From NCBI RefSeq assembly GCF_001570765.1, contig NZ_BCSH01000028.1:1-64000 (forward strand): 64,000 nucleotides of DNA. The letters run 5' to 3'. A program made the translations under genes and the position numbers. Under the pieces are notes generated by a model. The model did no database searches. It was not told the origin of the DNA and saw only the letters and a program-made list of their open reading frames with translations. This document shows positions 1-7,753 of this stretch, in pieces. The DNA is from Nocardiopsis listeri NBRC 13360 (GTDB taxonomy: Bacteria > Actinomycetota > Actinomycetes > Streptosporangiales > Streptosporangiaceae). Numbering within the stretch: position 1 is the first letter of the stretch; the number at the start of each line of letters is the position of its first letter.

Positions 1-247
1 CCTCTTCCTCCATCCACGTCATGGACTTCAGTAGGTTTATATGTCGATTACTCTCGTTGTCGTATTTTTCTTTCTGCTCGGGGTCTTTCTCGTAGAAAGC
101 CAAATCCGCGTAAAGATACATCACTATTTTAATATATGATTTTGCCTTTTCCTTTAGGTCCAGGTATTCCATGATTTCCATGCCTTTAGGTGGGAAGGGA
201 GAGCGTTTTCGGAAGGTCCGGCCGTGGTCCTTGTTCTCGCGGTTCAT
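1..247 (-). CDS. Unrecognised AT-rich protein, N-terminal part only (runs off the left edge)
   Basis: Reading the minus strand from an ATG at 245-247 gives 82 open codons up to the window edge. The start MNRENKDHGRTFRKR is followed by a Lys/Glu/Tyr-rich stretch, and GGAGGAG sits 6 nt before the ATG. A TATACT hexamer at 283-288 (minus strand) could be its -10 box. The codons are far richer in A and T (AAA, ATA, TAT, TTT) than any other gene here, which suggests recent acquisition. I do not recognise the family, and the C-terminus is outside the window. Confidence 0.7.
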   Translation of the reverse strand, partial: MNRENKDHGRTFRKRSPFPPKGMEIMEYLDLKEKAKSYIKIVMYLYADLAFYEKDPEQKEKYDNESNRHINLLKSMTWMEEE

Positions 248-549
248 GGTGTTCTCCTCCTTGGGTGTCGAGTGGTGTTTTGAGTATATCTGTGTTCGTT
301 CTGGGATTTCGACTCCGCACTGTCCGGGTTTCTTGGACGGGTTGGTTGGTTCGCCTTGATTCCCCTGATCATCGGCTTACCGATCTGGAGCGATGGGCGA
401 GCCGTTCTCTTCGATGAGCCCATTCCGAAGCCTGCGCGGGGCCGGATGGGCCGACTCCGGTTCTTGCGTTCGGGGCCGTCGCGCGTTGACCGGAAACGGC
501 CACGTTGAGGCGAGTTCGGTGTGCTCGGAGACCGCTAGCGTGACTGGAT
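248..549. other. Intergenic region upstream of the AT-rich gene and the WD40 gene
   Basis: This is the divergent promoter region between the left-edge gene and the WD40 gene. The left part is moderately AT-rich and contains the TATACT box mentioned for the left-edge gene. Short open frames here have no Shine-Dalgarno sequence or recognisable protein, so I see no gene. Confidence 0.5.
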
Positions 550-2706
550 GTGAACGACCCCGAACCCCCTCATGACTACGCCTCCTGGATCAGGAACTAC
601 GCCGACCTTGTGGGCCGGGTGCTCGCCCGGGGCCCGGCGGCGGTGGCCGACGAACTGTTCGAACACGTCCCCGACACAGCCGCCCCCACCTCCGCCCCCG
701 GGCGGCTTCGGCGGCTGCTGCTCACCAACGCCCACCTGTTCGCCCACACCCGGGACCGGACCGAGATCGCCTGCACGCTGCACGGTGCTTTGACCCGCGA
801 ACCACGGGTGGCCGCATGGCTGACCGGGGTGGATGAGGCCCTGCCACCGTTACGCCTGATCGAGCGTGGAGACGACGCCGCACCGATCGACGCACGGTTG
901 CTGCGGGTGTTGACCGGTCACCGCGCCCCGGTGAACTCGGTGGCCTGGTCGCCGGAGGGGAACAGATTGGCCACGGTCGGCGCCTACGACGCCTCCGTAC
1001 GGATCTGGGACACCCGAACCTGGCGACAGGAACAGTGCCTGAACATTCGGGGCGCGGCCCTGGACCAGGGGGTCTGGAGCCCTGATGGGAGCCGGCTCGC
1101 GATCCTGGGCGAGAGCGACCGCTTCCCCGACGTGGGGGAGTACGACGCCGACGATGTGGGGGCCGGCCGAGTCGAACACGTGAGCATGGTGCTCGTCTAC
1201 GACACCACCACGTGGACGGAGATCGCCGCCACCCCCACCGCTCCGCGAACCGGATACGGAGACCGGCCGGTCATCGCCTGGGCCCCCGATTCCCGGATCC
1301 TGGCCATCGGTGAGGACATCGGTGTGCGCCTGTGGGCGGTGGGCGGCGGCGAACAACCCCCGTGGCTCCTGGTCGATGACAAGGTGCGTCGGATATCCGC
1401 GTTGCACTGGCACCCCGACGGCGCACTCGCGGCGGTGGCCCTGATCGAACAAGGTCCACGCGCGATTTCCGAACACCGTTTGCTGACCTGGCCCAGGCCC
1501 TATGCGGATCCGTTGTATCGGGTGTGGGCGTGGAGCGACCCGTACGGCGTGCGCTGGCACCCCGATGGCGAGCGTATTCGCCTTATCTTCCAGGAAGAAC
1601 GGGTCCTGTGCGGCCCCGAGACCGAACGGCCCCCGTCTCGTTCTGAAGGTGCGCGAACCCGGAGTCGGGTAGGAGCGGTCCCTGCTTGGTCCTCTGACGG
1701 GCAGGCTCTGGCCACACTGGAATCGGAGCACCATGGGTGGGCTCACCTGACCCGGTGGGAGGTCGGGGACGACAGCGCGCTGTCGAAGAGGGCCCGGATC
1801 GCCTGCGCCCCGGAGGAGACCACGGATCTGGCCTGGCGACCTGGAGGCGACATGGTCGCCACCGCCGGCGAGTCGGGGGTGCGTCTGTGGTCGGTTCGCG
1901 GCGATGGACACCGGGATCGAGAACGGACCGGTCCCGGATTCAGGGACCCCGTGTGGAGCCCCGATGGTGCGCACGTGGCGGTGCGATCGATCCGGGAGGG
2001 ACGATGGTACGTGGCGGAGGCGCACGATCCGCGCGTGGTCGAACCGGCCGGGGACCGGTGCCCCTTCCCCGACCACGACACCGAGGAGGTTCGGGAGCTG
2101 ATCCGGGCCGCGCGTCACGAGGGAAAGGACTTCGACGTCTACGCGAGTATGTACGGTTTCCGCGCTCCTGAGGCGGTCAGCCCCGGACACGGGTTGTACG
2201 CCCTCGCGGGTGGGCTCGCTCCGGTTCGTGTCTTCGACCTTCTCAACGGCGGCAGTCGTCGACTGGGCGACTCCAAGCCGGAGGGGCGATGGATGCTGGT
2301 CCGCTTCTCACCCGATGCCGATCGACTCCTCACCGTTGAGCACCGCACCATCAGCCATGAGCGGGACGGTGACTGGGTGGAGGAGATCGTGCTGACCCTG
2401 TGGGACGTCACCACGGGAGAGCAGGTGGCCTGTGCACGTTCGCGAGGTGACCGCAGGAGCGAGGAGTGGACCGACTATCCGCGTGACGTGGTGGTGGGTC
2501 GCACCCATCTGGCCTGGTGCGGCAACCACGGCGTGATCGCCGTGCACGATGCCCACACCCTGGAACCCCTCAGTCGGATCAGGGTCACCGAGGACGTGAA
2601 CGGCCTGGCGTTCTCTCCCGACGAAAGCGCCCTCGCCGTGACCGGTGACGCGGGAGTGCGCGTCATGGACCTGATCGATGGCGATGGTAAGGGCGCGCGT
2701 CGATAG
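550..2706 (+). CDS. WD40 repeat protein, 718 aa
   Basis: The protein is a series of WD40-type blades of the form 'W-SPDG-LA--G----VR-WD', clearest at residues 117-153 and recurring to the C-terminus. It should fold as one or two beta-propellers and act as a protein-interaction scaffold in the cytoplasm; there is no signal peptide or membrane segment. Residues 1-115 are helical and resemble the short helical segment that precedes the WD40 part of actinobacterial STAND/NACHT-WD40 proteins. No P-loop ATPase is present, so it may be a stand-alone propeller or a remnant of a larger protein (inference). The start is GTG at 550; no strong ribosome site is visible, so the exact N-terminus is uncertain. 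Confidence 0.85.
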   Translation: MNDPEPPHDYASWIRNYADLVGRVLARGPAAVADELFEHVPDTAAPTSAPGRLRRLLLTNAHLFAHTRDRTEIACTLHGALTREPRVAAWLTGVDEALPPLRLIERGDDAAPIDARLLRVLTGHRAPVNSVAWSPEGNRLATVGAYDASVRIWDTRTWRQEQCLNIRGAALDQGVWSPDGSRLAILGESDRFPDVGEYDADDVGAGRVEHVSMVLVYDTTTWTEIAATPTAPRTGYGDRPVIAWAPDSRILAIGEDIGVRLWAVGGGEQPPWLLVDDKVRRISALHWHPDGALAAVALIEQGPRAISEHRLLTWPRPYADPLYRVWAWSDPYGVRWHPDGERIRLIFQEERVLCGPETERPPSRSEGARTRSRVGAVPAWSSDGQALATLESEHHGWAHLTRWEVGDDSALSKRARIACAPEETTDLAWRPGGDMVATAGESGVRLWSVRGDGHRDRERTGPGFRDPVWSPDGAHVAVRSIREGRWYVAEAHDPRVVEPAGDRCPFPDHDTEEVRELIRAARHEGKDFDVYASMYGFRAPEAVSPGHGLYALAGGLAPVRVFDLLNGGSRRLGDSKPEGRWMLVRFSPDADRLLTVEHRTISHERDGDWVEEIVLTLWDVTTGEQVACARSRGDRRSEEWTDYPRDVVVGRTHLAWCGNHGVIAVHDAHTLEPLSRIRVTEDVNGLAFSPDESALAVTGDAGVRVMDLIDGDGKGARR

Positions 2707-2877
2707 TTCCCCGCCTCGGCTTCAGCAGGTCCCAACCGTCGAGGAAACCGGTGATCCGCTCGACGGTGTCCTTCGCCGGCTCCCCGGCCACGGCGTTGGT
2801 GCTGTGGGTCAGGACCAGGGAGCGTTGTCGACGATCTCGGGGAAGACCTGGTGGACCTGTTCGCCCGTCTGACGGTG
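2707..2877 (-). pseudogene. Possible remnant of a coding sequence (methyltransferase-like tail)
   Basis: On the minus strand, one frame reads LVLTHSTNAVAGEP followed by DTVERITGFLDGWDLL. This looks like the 'LSH ... R..EEV..FF.GL.L..PG' tail of actinobacterial SAM-dependent methyltransferases of the Methyltransf_19 type. The upstream part lies in a different frame and ends in a stop (PEIVDNAPWS then TGA), with no start codon or ribosome site. It could be a decayed gene fragment left between the WD40 and SDR genes, or chance. Confidence is low. Confidence 0.25.
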
Positions 2878-2907
2878 GGCGGGCATCTCGGTGGGGCGAT
2901 GCCCGCC
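2878..2907. terminator. Bidirectional hairpin terminator between convergent WD40 and SDR genes
   Basis: GGCGGGCATC at 2878-2887 pairs perfectly with GATGCCCGCC at 2898-2907 across a 10-nt loop. It lies just beyond the stop of the minus-strand SDR gene and downstream of the plus-strand WD40 gene. There is no T tract, as is common in actinobacteria. Confidence 0.6.
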
Positions 2908-2914
2908 GTGCGGG

Positions 2915-3658
2915 TCAGTACAGCTGGTTGGCGCCGCCGTCGGCCATCAGGGTCTGGCCGGTCATGTACTTGGCGTCGTCGGAGAGCAGGAACGCCACGA
3001 TCGGGGCGACGTCGGTCTCCGGGTCGCCGAAGCGGCCGAGCGGCACCTTCGCGAGCGAGGCCTCGTACAGCTCCGGTGCGGACTCGCTCCAGGCCTTGAC
3101 GCCCGCCGTCATCGCCATCGGGCACACGACGTTCACGCGGATGTTCTCCTTCGCCCACTCATTGGCGACCACGCGCGAGAGGCCGCGGATGGCCTCCTTG
3201 GCGGAGGCGTAGGCGGCCTGGGTGGGCTGACCGACGAGCGCGGCGCCCGAGCCGAAGTTCACGATCGAACCACCGGACTTCGCCAGGTGCGGGTGGGCCG
3301 CGAGCATGAAGTTGCGGGTGGCGATGAAGCCGGTCGAGAACGACAGGTCCCACTGCTCCGGGGTGAGGTCGGTGAAAGGCGCCTGGCGCGAGGCGTGCGC
3401 GTTGTTGACCAGGCCCGTCAGCCCGCCGAAGCGTTCGACGGCGGTGCGGACCGCGAGCTCGGCGGTCTCCTCCAGCCTTACGTCGGCCTGGATGAAGGCG
3501 ATATCGGCGCCGAGCTCGGTTTCGAGTTCCGCTCCGGCCTGCCCGTCGACGTCGACCGCGACGACCTTGGCGCCGCGTCGGACGAGGACGCGCGAGATCG
3601 CACCACCGATGCCGGCGGCGCCTCCCGTGACGATGACGATCTGGTCTTGCAGCAGCAT
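2915..3658 (-). CDS. Short-chain dehydrogenase/reductase, 247 aa
   Basis: This is a classical SDR of usual length and a cytoplasmic NAD(P)(H)-dependent oxidoreductase. The cofactor motif TGGAAGIG is at residues 11-18, NNA at 85-87, the catalytic Ser in NFGSG (S137), and YASAK (Y150, K154). The C-terminus 'GQTLMADGGANQ' is also typical. An Asp at the end of the second strand (VVAVDVDG) favours NAD over NADP. I chose ATG at 3658, not the frame opening at 3736, because GGAGG lies 10 nt upstream of it. The gene is divergent from the TDT transporter across 190 bp. The substrate cannot be read from the sequence. Confidence 0.9.
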   Translation of the reverse strand: MLLQDQIVIVTGGAAGIGGAISRVLVRRGAKVVAVDVDGQAGAELETELGADIAFIQADVRLEETAELAVRTAVERFGGLTGLVNNAHASRQAPFTDLTPEQWDLSFSTGFIATRNFMLAAHPHLAKSGGSIVNFGSGAALVGQPTQAAYASAKEAIRGLSRVVANEWAKENIRVNVVCPMAMTAGVKAWSESAPELYEASLAKVPLGRFGDPETDVAPIVAFLLSDDAKYMTGQTLMADGGANQLY

Positions 3659-3848
3659 GACTGCTTCCCTCCTGCGTGCCGCGCGCTCGTACGCACCGGG
3701 TTCCATTCTTGGCCCGGTGGCGTGAACGCGGTGCACCTACGGGGCGCTCGGCGTGGCCGTCGAGTCCTGACATGCGACGTGAATCGGTTGATTCAGGACA
3801 CCGAGTGCGATTCGGGTGCCAATGACGGACCGTACTAGGATCCGAGTC

Positions 3849-4898
3849 ATGCCGCGTTCTCGTCCGACCCCCGAACACCTGTCTCCGGGGTACTTCGCGT
3901 TCGTCATGGGCACCGGGATCCTGTCGGTCGCGGCCGAACAGCGATCGTGGCAGGTCGCGTCCCTGGTGCTGCTCGGGTCGGCGGGGGCCGGCTACGTGCT
4001 CCTCGTCGTCTTGAACGTGTGGCGGGTCATCGCCTACCGGGAGGCCTTCACGCGCGACCTGCACGACTCGCGCAAGGCGTTCTTGATCTTCACCTTCGTC
4101 GCGGGCACCGGCGTTCTCGCGGCGGGCTTGGCCGCGCACGGTGAGCTCGTCGGGGCGACCGTCCTGTTGGCGATCGGCACCGCGAGCTGGTTGCTGCTCG
4201 GCTACACGGTGCCGTGGGCGGCGGTGCTCAGCCGCGACGAACGACCGGTGACCGACGCCGCCAACGGAACGTGGTTCATCTGGGTGGTGGCCGCCCAGTC
4301 CGTGGCCGTGGTCGCCGCGACGCTGGAGCCGCACTACGAGGACCTGGCGCGACACGGGCTCTCGGTGCTGGCGGTCTTCGCCTGGTCGATCGGTGTGGTG
4401 CTGTACGCCGCCGTCGCGATGTTCGTCGTCCTGCGGATCCTCCAGGCCCCACTGGATCCCCGCGACTTCGAACCGCCCTACTGGGTGTCGATGGGGGCCA
4501 TCGCCATCAGCATCGTCGCCGGCTCGCGCATCATCGAGATGGAGAGCACGCCGATGGTCGACTCGGTCCGTGGCCTCATCGAGGGCGGGGCCGTGGTGCT
4601 GTGGGCCTTCGCGACGTGGCTGATCCCCGCGCTGATCGCGGTCGGCGTCTGGCGGCACTTCGTCAAACGGGTGCCACTGAGGTACACGCCGACCCTGTGG
4701 AGCATCGTCTTCCCGCTCGGCATGTACTCGGTGGCCTGCATGTACCTGGGGCGGGCCAACCGTCTGCCGCTGGTCGAGTGGATCGGCCAGGTGTGGATCT
4801 GGGTGGCCCTGGCGGCCTGGGCGGTCACGAGCGCGGCCATGGTCCGATCGTGGTTTCCCACCGCGTCCCGCCGGCCCGCCCCGACTCCCCATGCCTAG
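3849..4898 (+). CDS. TDT/TehA-SLAC1 family membrane transporter
   Basis: The protein has about ten hydrophobic helices and begins with the family-typical 'LSPGYFAFVMGTGILSVAA'. It belongs to the tellurite-resistance/dicarboxylate transporter (TDT) family, which includes TehA, malate permease and SLAC1-type anion channels in the cytoplasmic membrane. At 349 aa it has normal length. The chosen ATG at 3849 has AGGA about 6 nt upstream; another in-frame ATG at 3816 would add 11 residues without a better ribosome site. The substrate is unknown. A divergent SDR gene lies upstream, and a small convergent ORF overlaps its stop codon. Confidence 0.85.
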   Translation: MPRSRPTPEHLSPGYFAFVMGTGILSVAAEQRSWQVASLVLLGSAGAGYVLLVVLNVWRVIAYREAFTRDLHDSRKAFLIFTFVAGTGVLAAGLAAHGELVGATVLLAIGTASWLLLGYTVPWAAVLSRDERPVTDAANGTWFIWVVAAQSVAVVAATLEPHYEDLARHGLSVLAVFAWSIGVVLYAAVAMFVVLRILQAPLDPRDFEPPYWVSMGAIAISIVAGSRIIEMESTPMVDSVRGLIEGGAVVLWAFATWLIPALIAVGVWRHFVKRVPLRYTPTLWSIVFPLGMYSVACMYLGRANRLPLVEWIGQVWIWVALAAWAVTSAAMVRSWFPTASRRPAPTPHA

Positions 4899-5047
4899 CC
4901 GCCGACGTTGAGTTGAGTACCCATCGCCGCGCAGAGGTAGATCGCGGCGATGATGCAGATCAGCCGTACCGTCTTGCCGTTGTCCTGAGCGCAGAACAGG
5001 ATTCCGTTGATGGTGTGGATACAGATCACTGTGAGAAAGCCGAACAT
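4895..5047 (-). CDS. Possible 50-aa small membrane protein
   Basis: A minus-strand frame of 50 codons starts at ATG 5047, after GAGGG 10 nt upstream, and stops at 4895. It overlaps the end of the convergent transporter gene. The product is hydrophobic, with two Ile/Leu-rich stretches (FGFLTVICIHTINGILF and LICIIAAIYLCAAM) around a short polar turn, as expected for a two-helix membrane miniprotein. I know no family for it. Chance is not excluded, but long hydrophobic runs and a usable ribosome site support a gene. Confidence 0.4.
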   Translation of the reverse strand: MFGFLTVICIHTINGILFCAQDNGKTVRLICIIAAIYLCAAMGTQLNVGG

Positions 5048-5158
5048 GGTCGGGCGACCCTCATAGTGAGTGAACGAAGCCGATGGGCTCGTGTCTTCGT
5101 CGGGCGGCAGGGCGCTTCCTTCTGGTTTAGAGTTAATAGTACTTGATCAACTTCATCA

Positions 5159-5536
5159 TCATCGATGGGAACGTAGTGACTGGAGTGGGGCCCCGGTCTC
5201 GGTCACACGCCAGAAGTCCCAGCCGTTGCGGTTGGGGTTCGCCTCGGGCTTGAAGTGCTGGACGACGGCGATGGCTGCGCTGCTCGGCTTGCTGAAGACC
5301 TCACCGGACCAGGGCGCGGACGTGATGGTCAAGGTGGAGGAAGAAGGATCGTACAGGCCTTCGACCCGCTCCTTCTCGTAGATCTTGTGGACCGCCACGG
5401 TGTCATCCGATCGGGTCTCGGTCTTGGAAAGGTTGGACAGGAGGCGGGCCACCACTTCTCCCTTGCTGGTTCCGTCCCATGAGGCGAGCAGGCTCAATTG
5501 GCGGTCGGTCTCCGCCGACACGTTGATCTCAGGCAT
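5159..5536 (-). CDS. Small RAMA (DUF4357-like) domain protein, 125 aa
   Basis: Residues 1-35 (MPEINVSAETDRQLSLLAS...) look like a short ribbon-helix-helix-type dimerisation/DNA-binding segment. Residues about 50-120 carry the RAMA pattern: GLYD...LTI at the start, then SGEVFSKPSSAAIAVV and NGWDFWRV. RAMA domains (restriction adenine methylase associated) are known from restriction-modification and ParB/Srap-like proteins and are thought to read modified or specific DNA. No methylase or nuclease lies beside it in this window. The gene stands alone, divergent from the next plus-strand gene, in a locally AT-richer patch. Confidence 0.75.
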   Translation of the reverse strand: MPEINVSAETDRQLSLLASWDGTSKGEVVARLLSNLSKTETRSDDTVAVHKIYEKERVEGLYDPSSSTLTITSAPWSGEVFSKPSSAAIAVVQHFKPEANPNRNGWDFWRVTETGAPLQSLRSHR

Positions 5537-5692
5537 GCGGTCAGACTACCTTCAGTCTGCTGGGAATGCTACCGATTCAGTTTTTCCCCCTTGAGAGGGT
5601 TAATAGCGCTTCTCTCGTCTGCGGTTTCCTCCCCCGCCAAAACACGTGTGGGCAAGGTCCTCATGCCGTAGCGGCAACAGGAGAGTGGCCCC

Positions 5693-6577
5693 GTGTGGGA
5701 TACCGAGTACCTGCCCCACACCGGGAGCGTGGGGAGTGGCTCGCTCATCCCGGAGCCGCCACCCCCTATCCCCGGAGGTTCCGTGCCGCGTATCCCTGAG
5801 CACAGCAAGCGATGCGAACGAGCCATCAGGCCCGTGTGCGTCTGTTCCTCCTGTGGAGGCAGCCGCCACGGTTGGCTCGGTCATCTTGAACGGGCTCGAC
5901 TCGGGGATCCGGGTGTCAGGGAACTACGTGAACCCGCGAAGAAACTGTGGTCGGATCGATGCCGTCACTTCGACGAGAACGGTCGCCGGACACCGACCAA
6001 GTACCTGCGACAAGCCGGTGGCGCAGTGGCCAGGGCCGGCGCGGTCGCCTGGCTGTCGGCCCATCCGACCGGAATTCAACGTATCGAGGGTCTTGGTACC
6101 GCACTCAACGAGGAGGTCTTCGCCGATCGACTGTGGCGGTACGCCGAACAGGCAGCCGAAGGGGAACCCCCGAGCTTCAACGACTACGGCCGTGCGATCG
6201 CGGGCCATTTCTGGTGCGATCTATTCGCTGAGATCGCCGACGTCCTGGACCGGGGGGCCAAACTGCTCGCCAGGGTGCCCGAAGGGCTCAAGGAAGCGGT
6301 CTTGGAGCACGAGGATGCGAAGGAGTGGGGTCCGGTCCGCACCGAGCTGACGGGGGAGGCACTGAACCTGCTGTGGCAGTGCGCTCAGAAGGTGCTGGGG
6401 GCCGACCCGAAATCCGCAGCCCTGTACCTGCGCATCCTCGCGATCCTCATTTGCCCGGATCCCGGTGCCCACCCACGTGTCGCGCGAGGATGCCTTCGAC
6501 CTCTGGCCGCCGACACCCTGCGCGAACATCTCGGAGTCGACATCAAGCCCGAATGGCTTTGGCCGGACCCGAGCTGA
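5693..6577 (+). CDS. Unrecognised protein with N-terminal cysteine cluster, 294 aa
   Basis: I do not recognise this family. After a Pro-rich leader of about 35 residues, residues 42-63 carry C-x6-C-x-C-x2-C followed by 'GGSRHGW', which could bind zinc. The rest (about 70-294) is mainly helical and predicted soluble, with 'LFAEIADVLDRGAKLLARVPEGLKE' and 'RTELTGEALNLLWQCAQKVLGAD'. GTG at 5693 was chosen because AGGAG lies 8-9 nt upstream; an internal GTG beginning VPRIPEHSKRCE is possible. It is divergent from the RAMA gene across 156 bp. Its setting in an accessory stretch suggests a strain-variable gene. Confidence 0.7.
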   Translation: MWDTEYLPHTGSVGSGSLIPEPPPPIPGGSVPRIPEHSKRCERAIRPVCVCSSCGGSRHGWLGHLERARLGDPGVRELREPAKKLWSDRCRHFDENGRRTPTKYLRQAGGAVARAGAVAWLSAHPTGIQRIEGLGTALNEEVFADRLWRYAEQAAEGEPPSFNDYGRAIAGHFWCDLFAEIADVLDRGAKLLARVPEGLKEAVLEHEDAKEWGPVRTELTGEALNLLWQCAQKVLGADPKSAALYLRILAILICPDPGAHPRVARGCLRPLAADTLREHLGVDIKPEWLWPDPS

Positions 6578-6711
6578 TCATGGCTCCTACCCCTTACGAG
6601 CCACGGCGTCGAAGTCGTCCAGGGGGTGCGCGGAGCCGACATCGGCGGGCTTGGGGCACGCATGTGCGAAATCGTGCCCGAACAAGAAGTCTCCCTCACT
6701 AGCGTGATGGC

Positions 6712-6924
6712 ATGGTGAAGAACACCTTGTCCCCCGAACATCAGGTGGACGCCGCCGGTGAAACATTGCTGGCCGCCGTGACCCCGCTCGGCCTGCCCGC
6801 TCATGTTCTCGACGAGCTGGGCCGATACCAGGAGGCAGTGGGGGAGATCCTCTTGGAGGAGGTGGGCGGAAACCGTCGAGGTTCCTCCGAACACCCGGAG
6901 CTGCGGGTCCGCGAACGGGGGTGA
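6712..6924 (+). CDS. Small hypothetical protein, 70 aa
   Basis: The short frame starts at ATG 6712 with the product MVKNTLSPEHQVDAAGETLL..., whose first 50 residues are plausibly helical. No Shine-Dalgarno sequence is seen. TAGCGT at 6701-6706 could be a -10 box giving a leaderless mRNA. No family is recognised, and the last 20 residues look like unselected high-GC sequence. A long perfect palindrome lies 46 bp after its stop. Confidence 0.4.
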   Translation: MVKNTLSPEHQVDAAGETLLAAVTPLGLPAHVLDELGRYQEAVGEILLEEVGGNRRGSSEHPELRVRERG

Positions 6925-6970
6925 GCCCCCGCACCGGATAGGCGCGTGGCCGAGTGAACCGGGTGATCTT

Positions 6971-7012
6971 GCTACCAGTAGCGGTGAAAGCGCTTTCATC
7001 GCTACTGGTAGC
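6971..7012. repeat. 42-bp near-perfect palindrome with an interrupted outer stem
   Basis: GCTACCAGTAGCGGTGAAAGC (6971-6991) is followed immediately by its inverted copy (6992-7012), with a single G/T-type mismatch and no loop. The outer segments GGGTGA (6961-6966) and TCACCC (7020-7025) extend the symmetry. It is too long and too symmetric for an ordinary terminator, has no T tract, and is noticeably less GC-rich than its surroundings. It may be a protein-binding site or a mobile palindromic element. Confidence 0.7.
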
Positions 7013-7126
7013 AAGAAGCGTCACCCGGGGTGAGGAGGGCTGGCCCGGCGCGGGAGGTGTGGTGGGTGTAGTTTCCCACCAGCCTTGTCGGCGGGTGCCG
7101 GGGCTGTACGTGGGCCGGTGGATGTG

Positions 7127-7141
7127 CAATTCTTAGAATTG
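7127..7141. promoter_or_regulatory. Candidate TetR operator upstream of the TetR/monooxygenase operon
   Basis: CAATTCTTAGAATTG is an inverted repeat with perfect 7-bp arms around one central base. A related half-site, GCCCAAATTCT, lies at 7162-7172, so the two AATTCT-type sites flank the presumed transcription start 47-60 bp before the tetR ATG. Autoregulation by the adjacent TetR protein is inferred. Confidence 0.5.
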
Positions 7142-7187
7142 GGCACTCGTCCAAGGCGGTCGCCCAAATTCTGGACGGAGAGGGCTT

Positions 7188-7751
7188 ATGACCACACAGC
7201 GCGCGCACCAGGTGCGGGAGAGCCTGCTCACCGCCGCCGCCGAGCTCATCGCCGAGCGGGGGTGGACCGGGGTGAGTACCCGGGTGCTGGCCGAGCGGGC
7301 CGGGGTGGGGCCCGGGCTGGTCCACTACCACTTCCCCTCATTGCGCGCCCTGCTCAACGAGGCCGCCCTGCGCACCATACGAGCCGTGGCCCGGGAGGGG
7401 GCCGCCCACCTGCCGGGCGCCACCGCCCGGGAGGGGCTCGACCTGCTGCTCGGTTCCCTGGACGCCTACTCGGGCGAGGACCCCACCTCGGTGCTCTTCA
7501 CGGAGGCCTTCCTGGCCGCCGGGCGCGACGCGGAACTACGCGAGGCCCTCACCCGACTCCTGGCGGACTTTCGCACCCTGCTCACCGACTGGATGCGGGC
7601 CGGCGGGGTACCCGACCCCGACACCACCGCCCGTGTCCTGGCCGCGACCGTGGACGGGCTCATGCTGCACCGTCCCCTGGACCTCTCCCTGACCGCCGAG
7701 TCCGTCGTCCCCGTCCTGCGCAGGCTCCTGCGTGGAGCCTTGGAGGAGTAA
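7188..7751 (+). CDS. TetR/AcrR family transcriptional regulator, 187 aa
   Basis: The N-terminal helix-turn-helix occupies residues about 10-55 (SLLTAAAELIAERGWTG, then 'VSTRVLAERAGVGPGLVHYHFPS'), typical of TetR. The C-terminal part is a helical ligand domain. The ATG at 7188 follows GGAGAGG with good spacing. The gene ends 2 bp before the monooxygenase start, so the two are one operon, and the regulator probably represses both genes through the AATTCT palindrome upstream. The ligand is unknown; given the partner it is likely an aromatic or polyketide-like molecule (inference). Confidence 0.92.
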   Translation: MTTQRAHQVRESLLTAAAELIAERGWTGVSTRVLAERAGVGPGLVHYHFPSLRALLNEAALRTIRAVAREGAAHLPGATAREGLDLLLGSLDAYSGEDPTSVLFTEAFLAAGRDAELREALTRLLADFRTLLTDWMRAGGVPDPDTTARVLAATVDGLMLHRPLDLSLTAESVVPVLRRLLRGALEE

Positions 7752-7753
7752 CG

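Noticed and set aside
850-2190. 446-aa minus-strand open frame
   Set aside because: It is fully antisense to the WD40 gene, has no ribosome site and shows the Arg/Gly/Pro bias typical of shadows in high-GC coding DNA.
3159-4892. 577-aa minus-strand open frame
   Set aside because: It runs antisense across the TDT transporter and through the SDR gene in another frame; its composition is repetitive Arg/Gly/His and no domain is seen.
7085-7753. N-terminal extension of the flavin monooxygenase by about 220 residues
   Set aside because: This part overlaps tetR in another frame, and a perfect ribosome site marks ATG 7754 as the real start.
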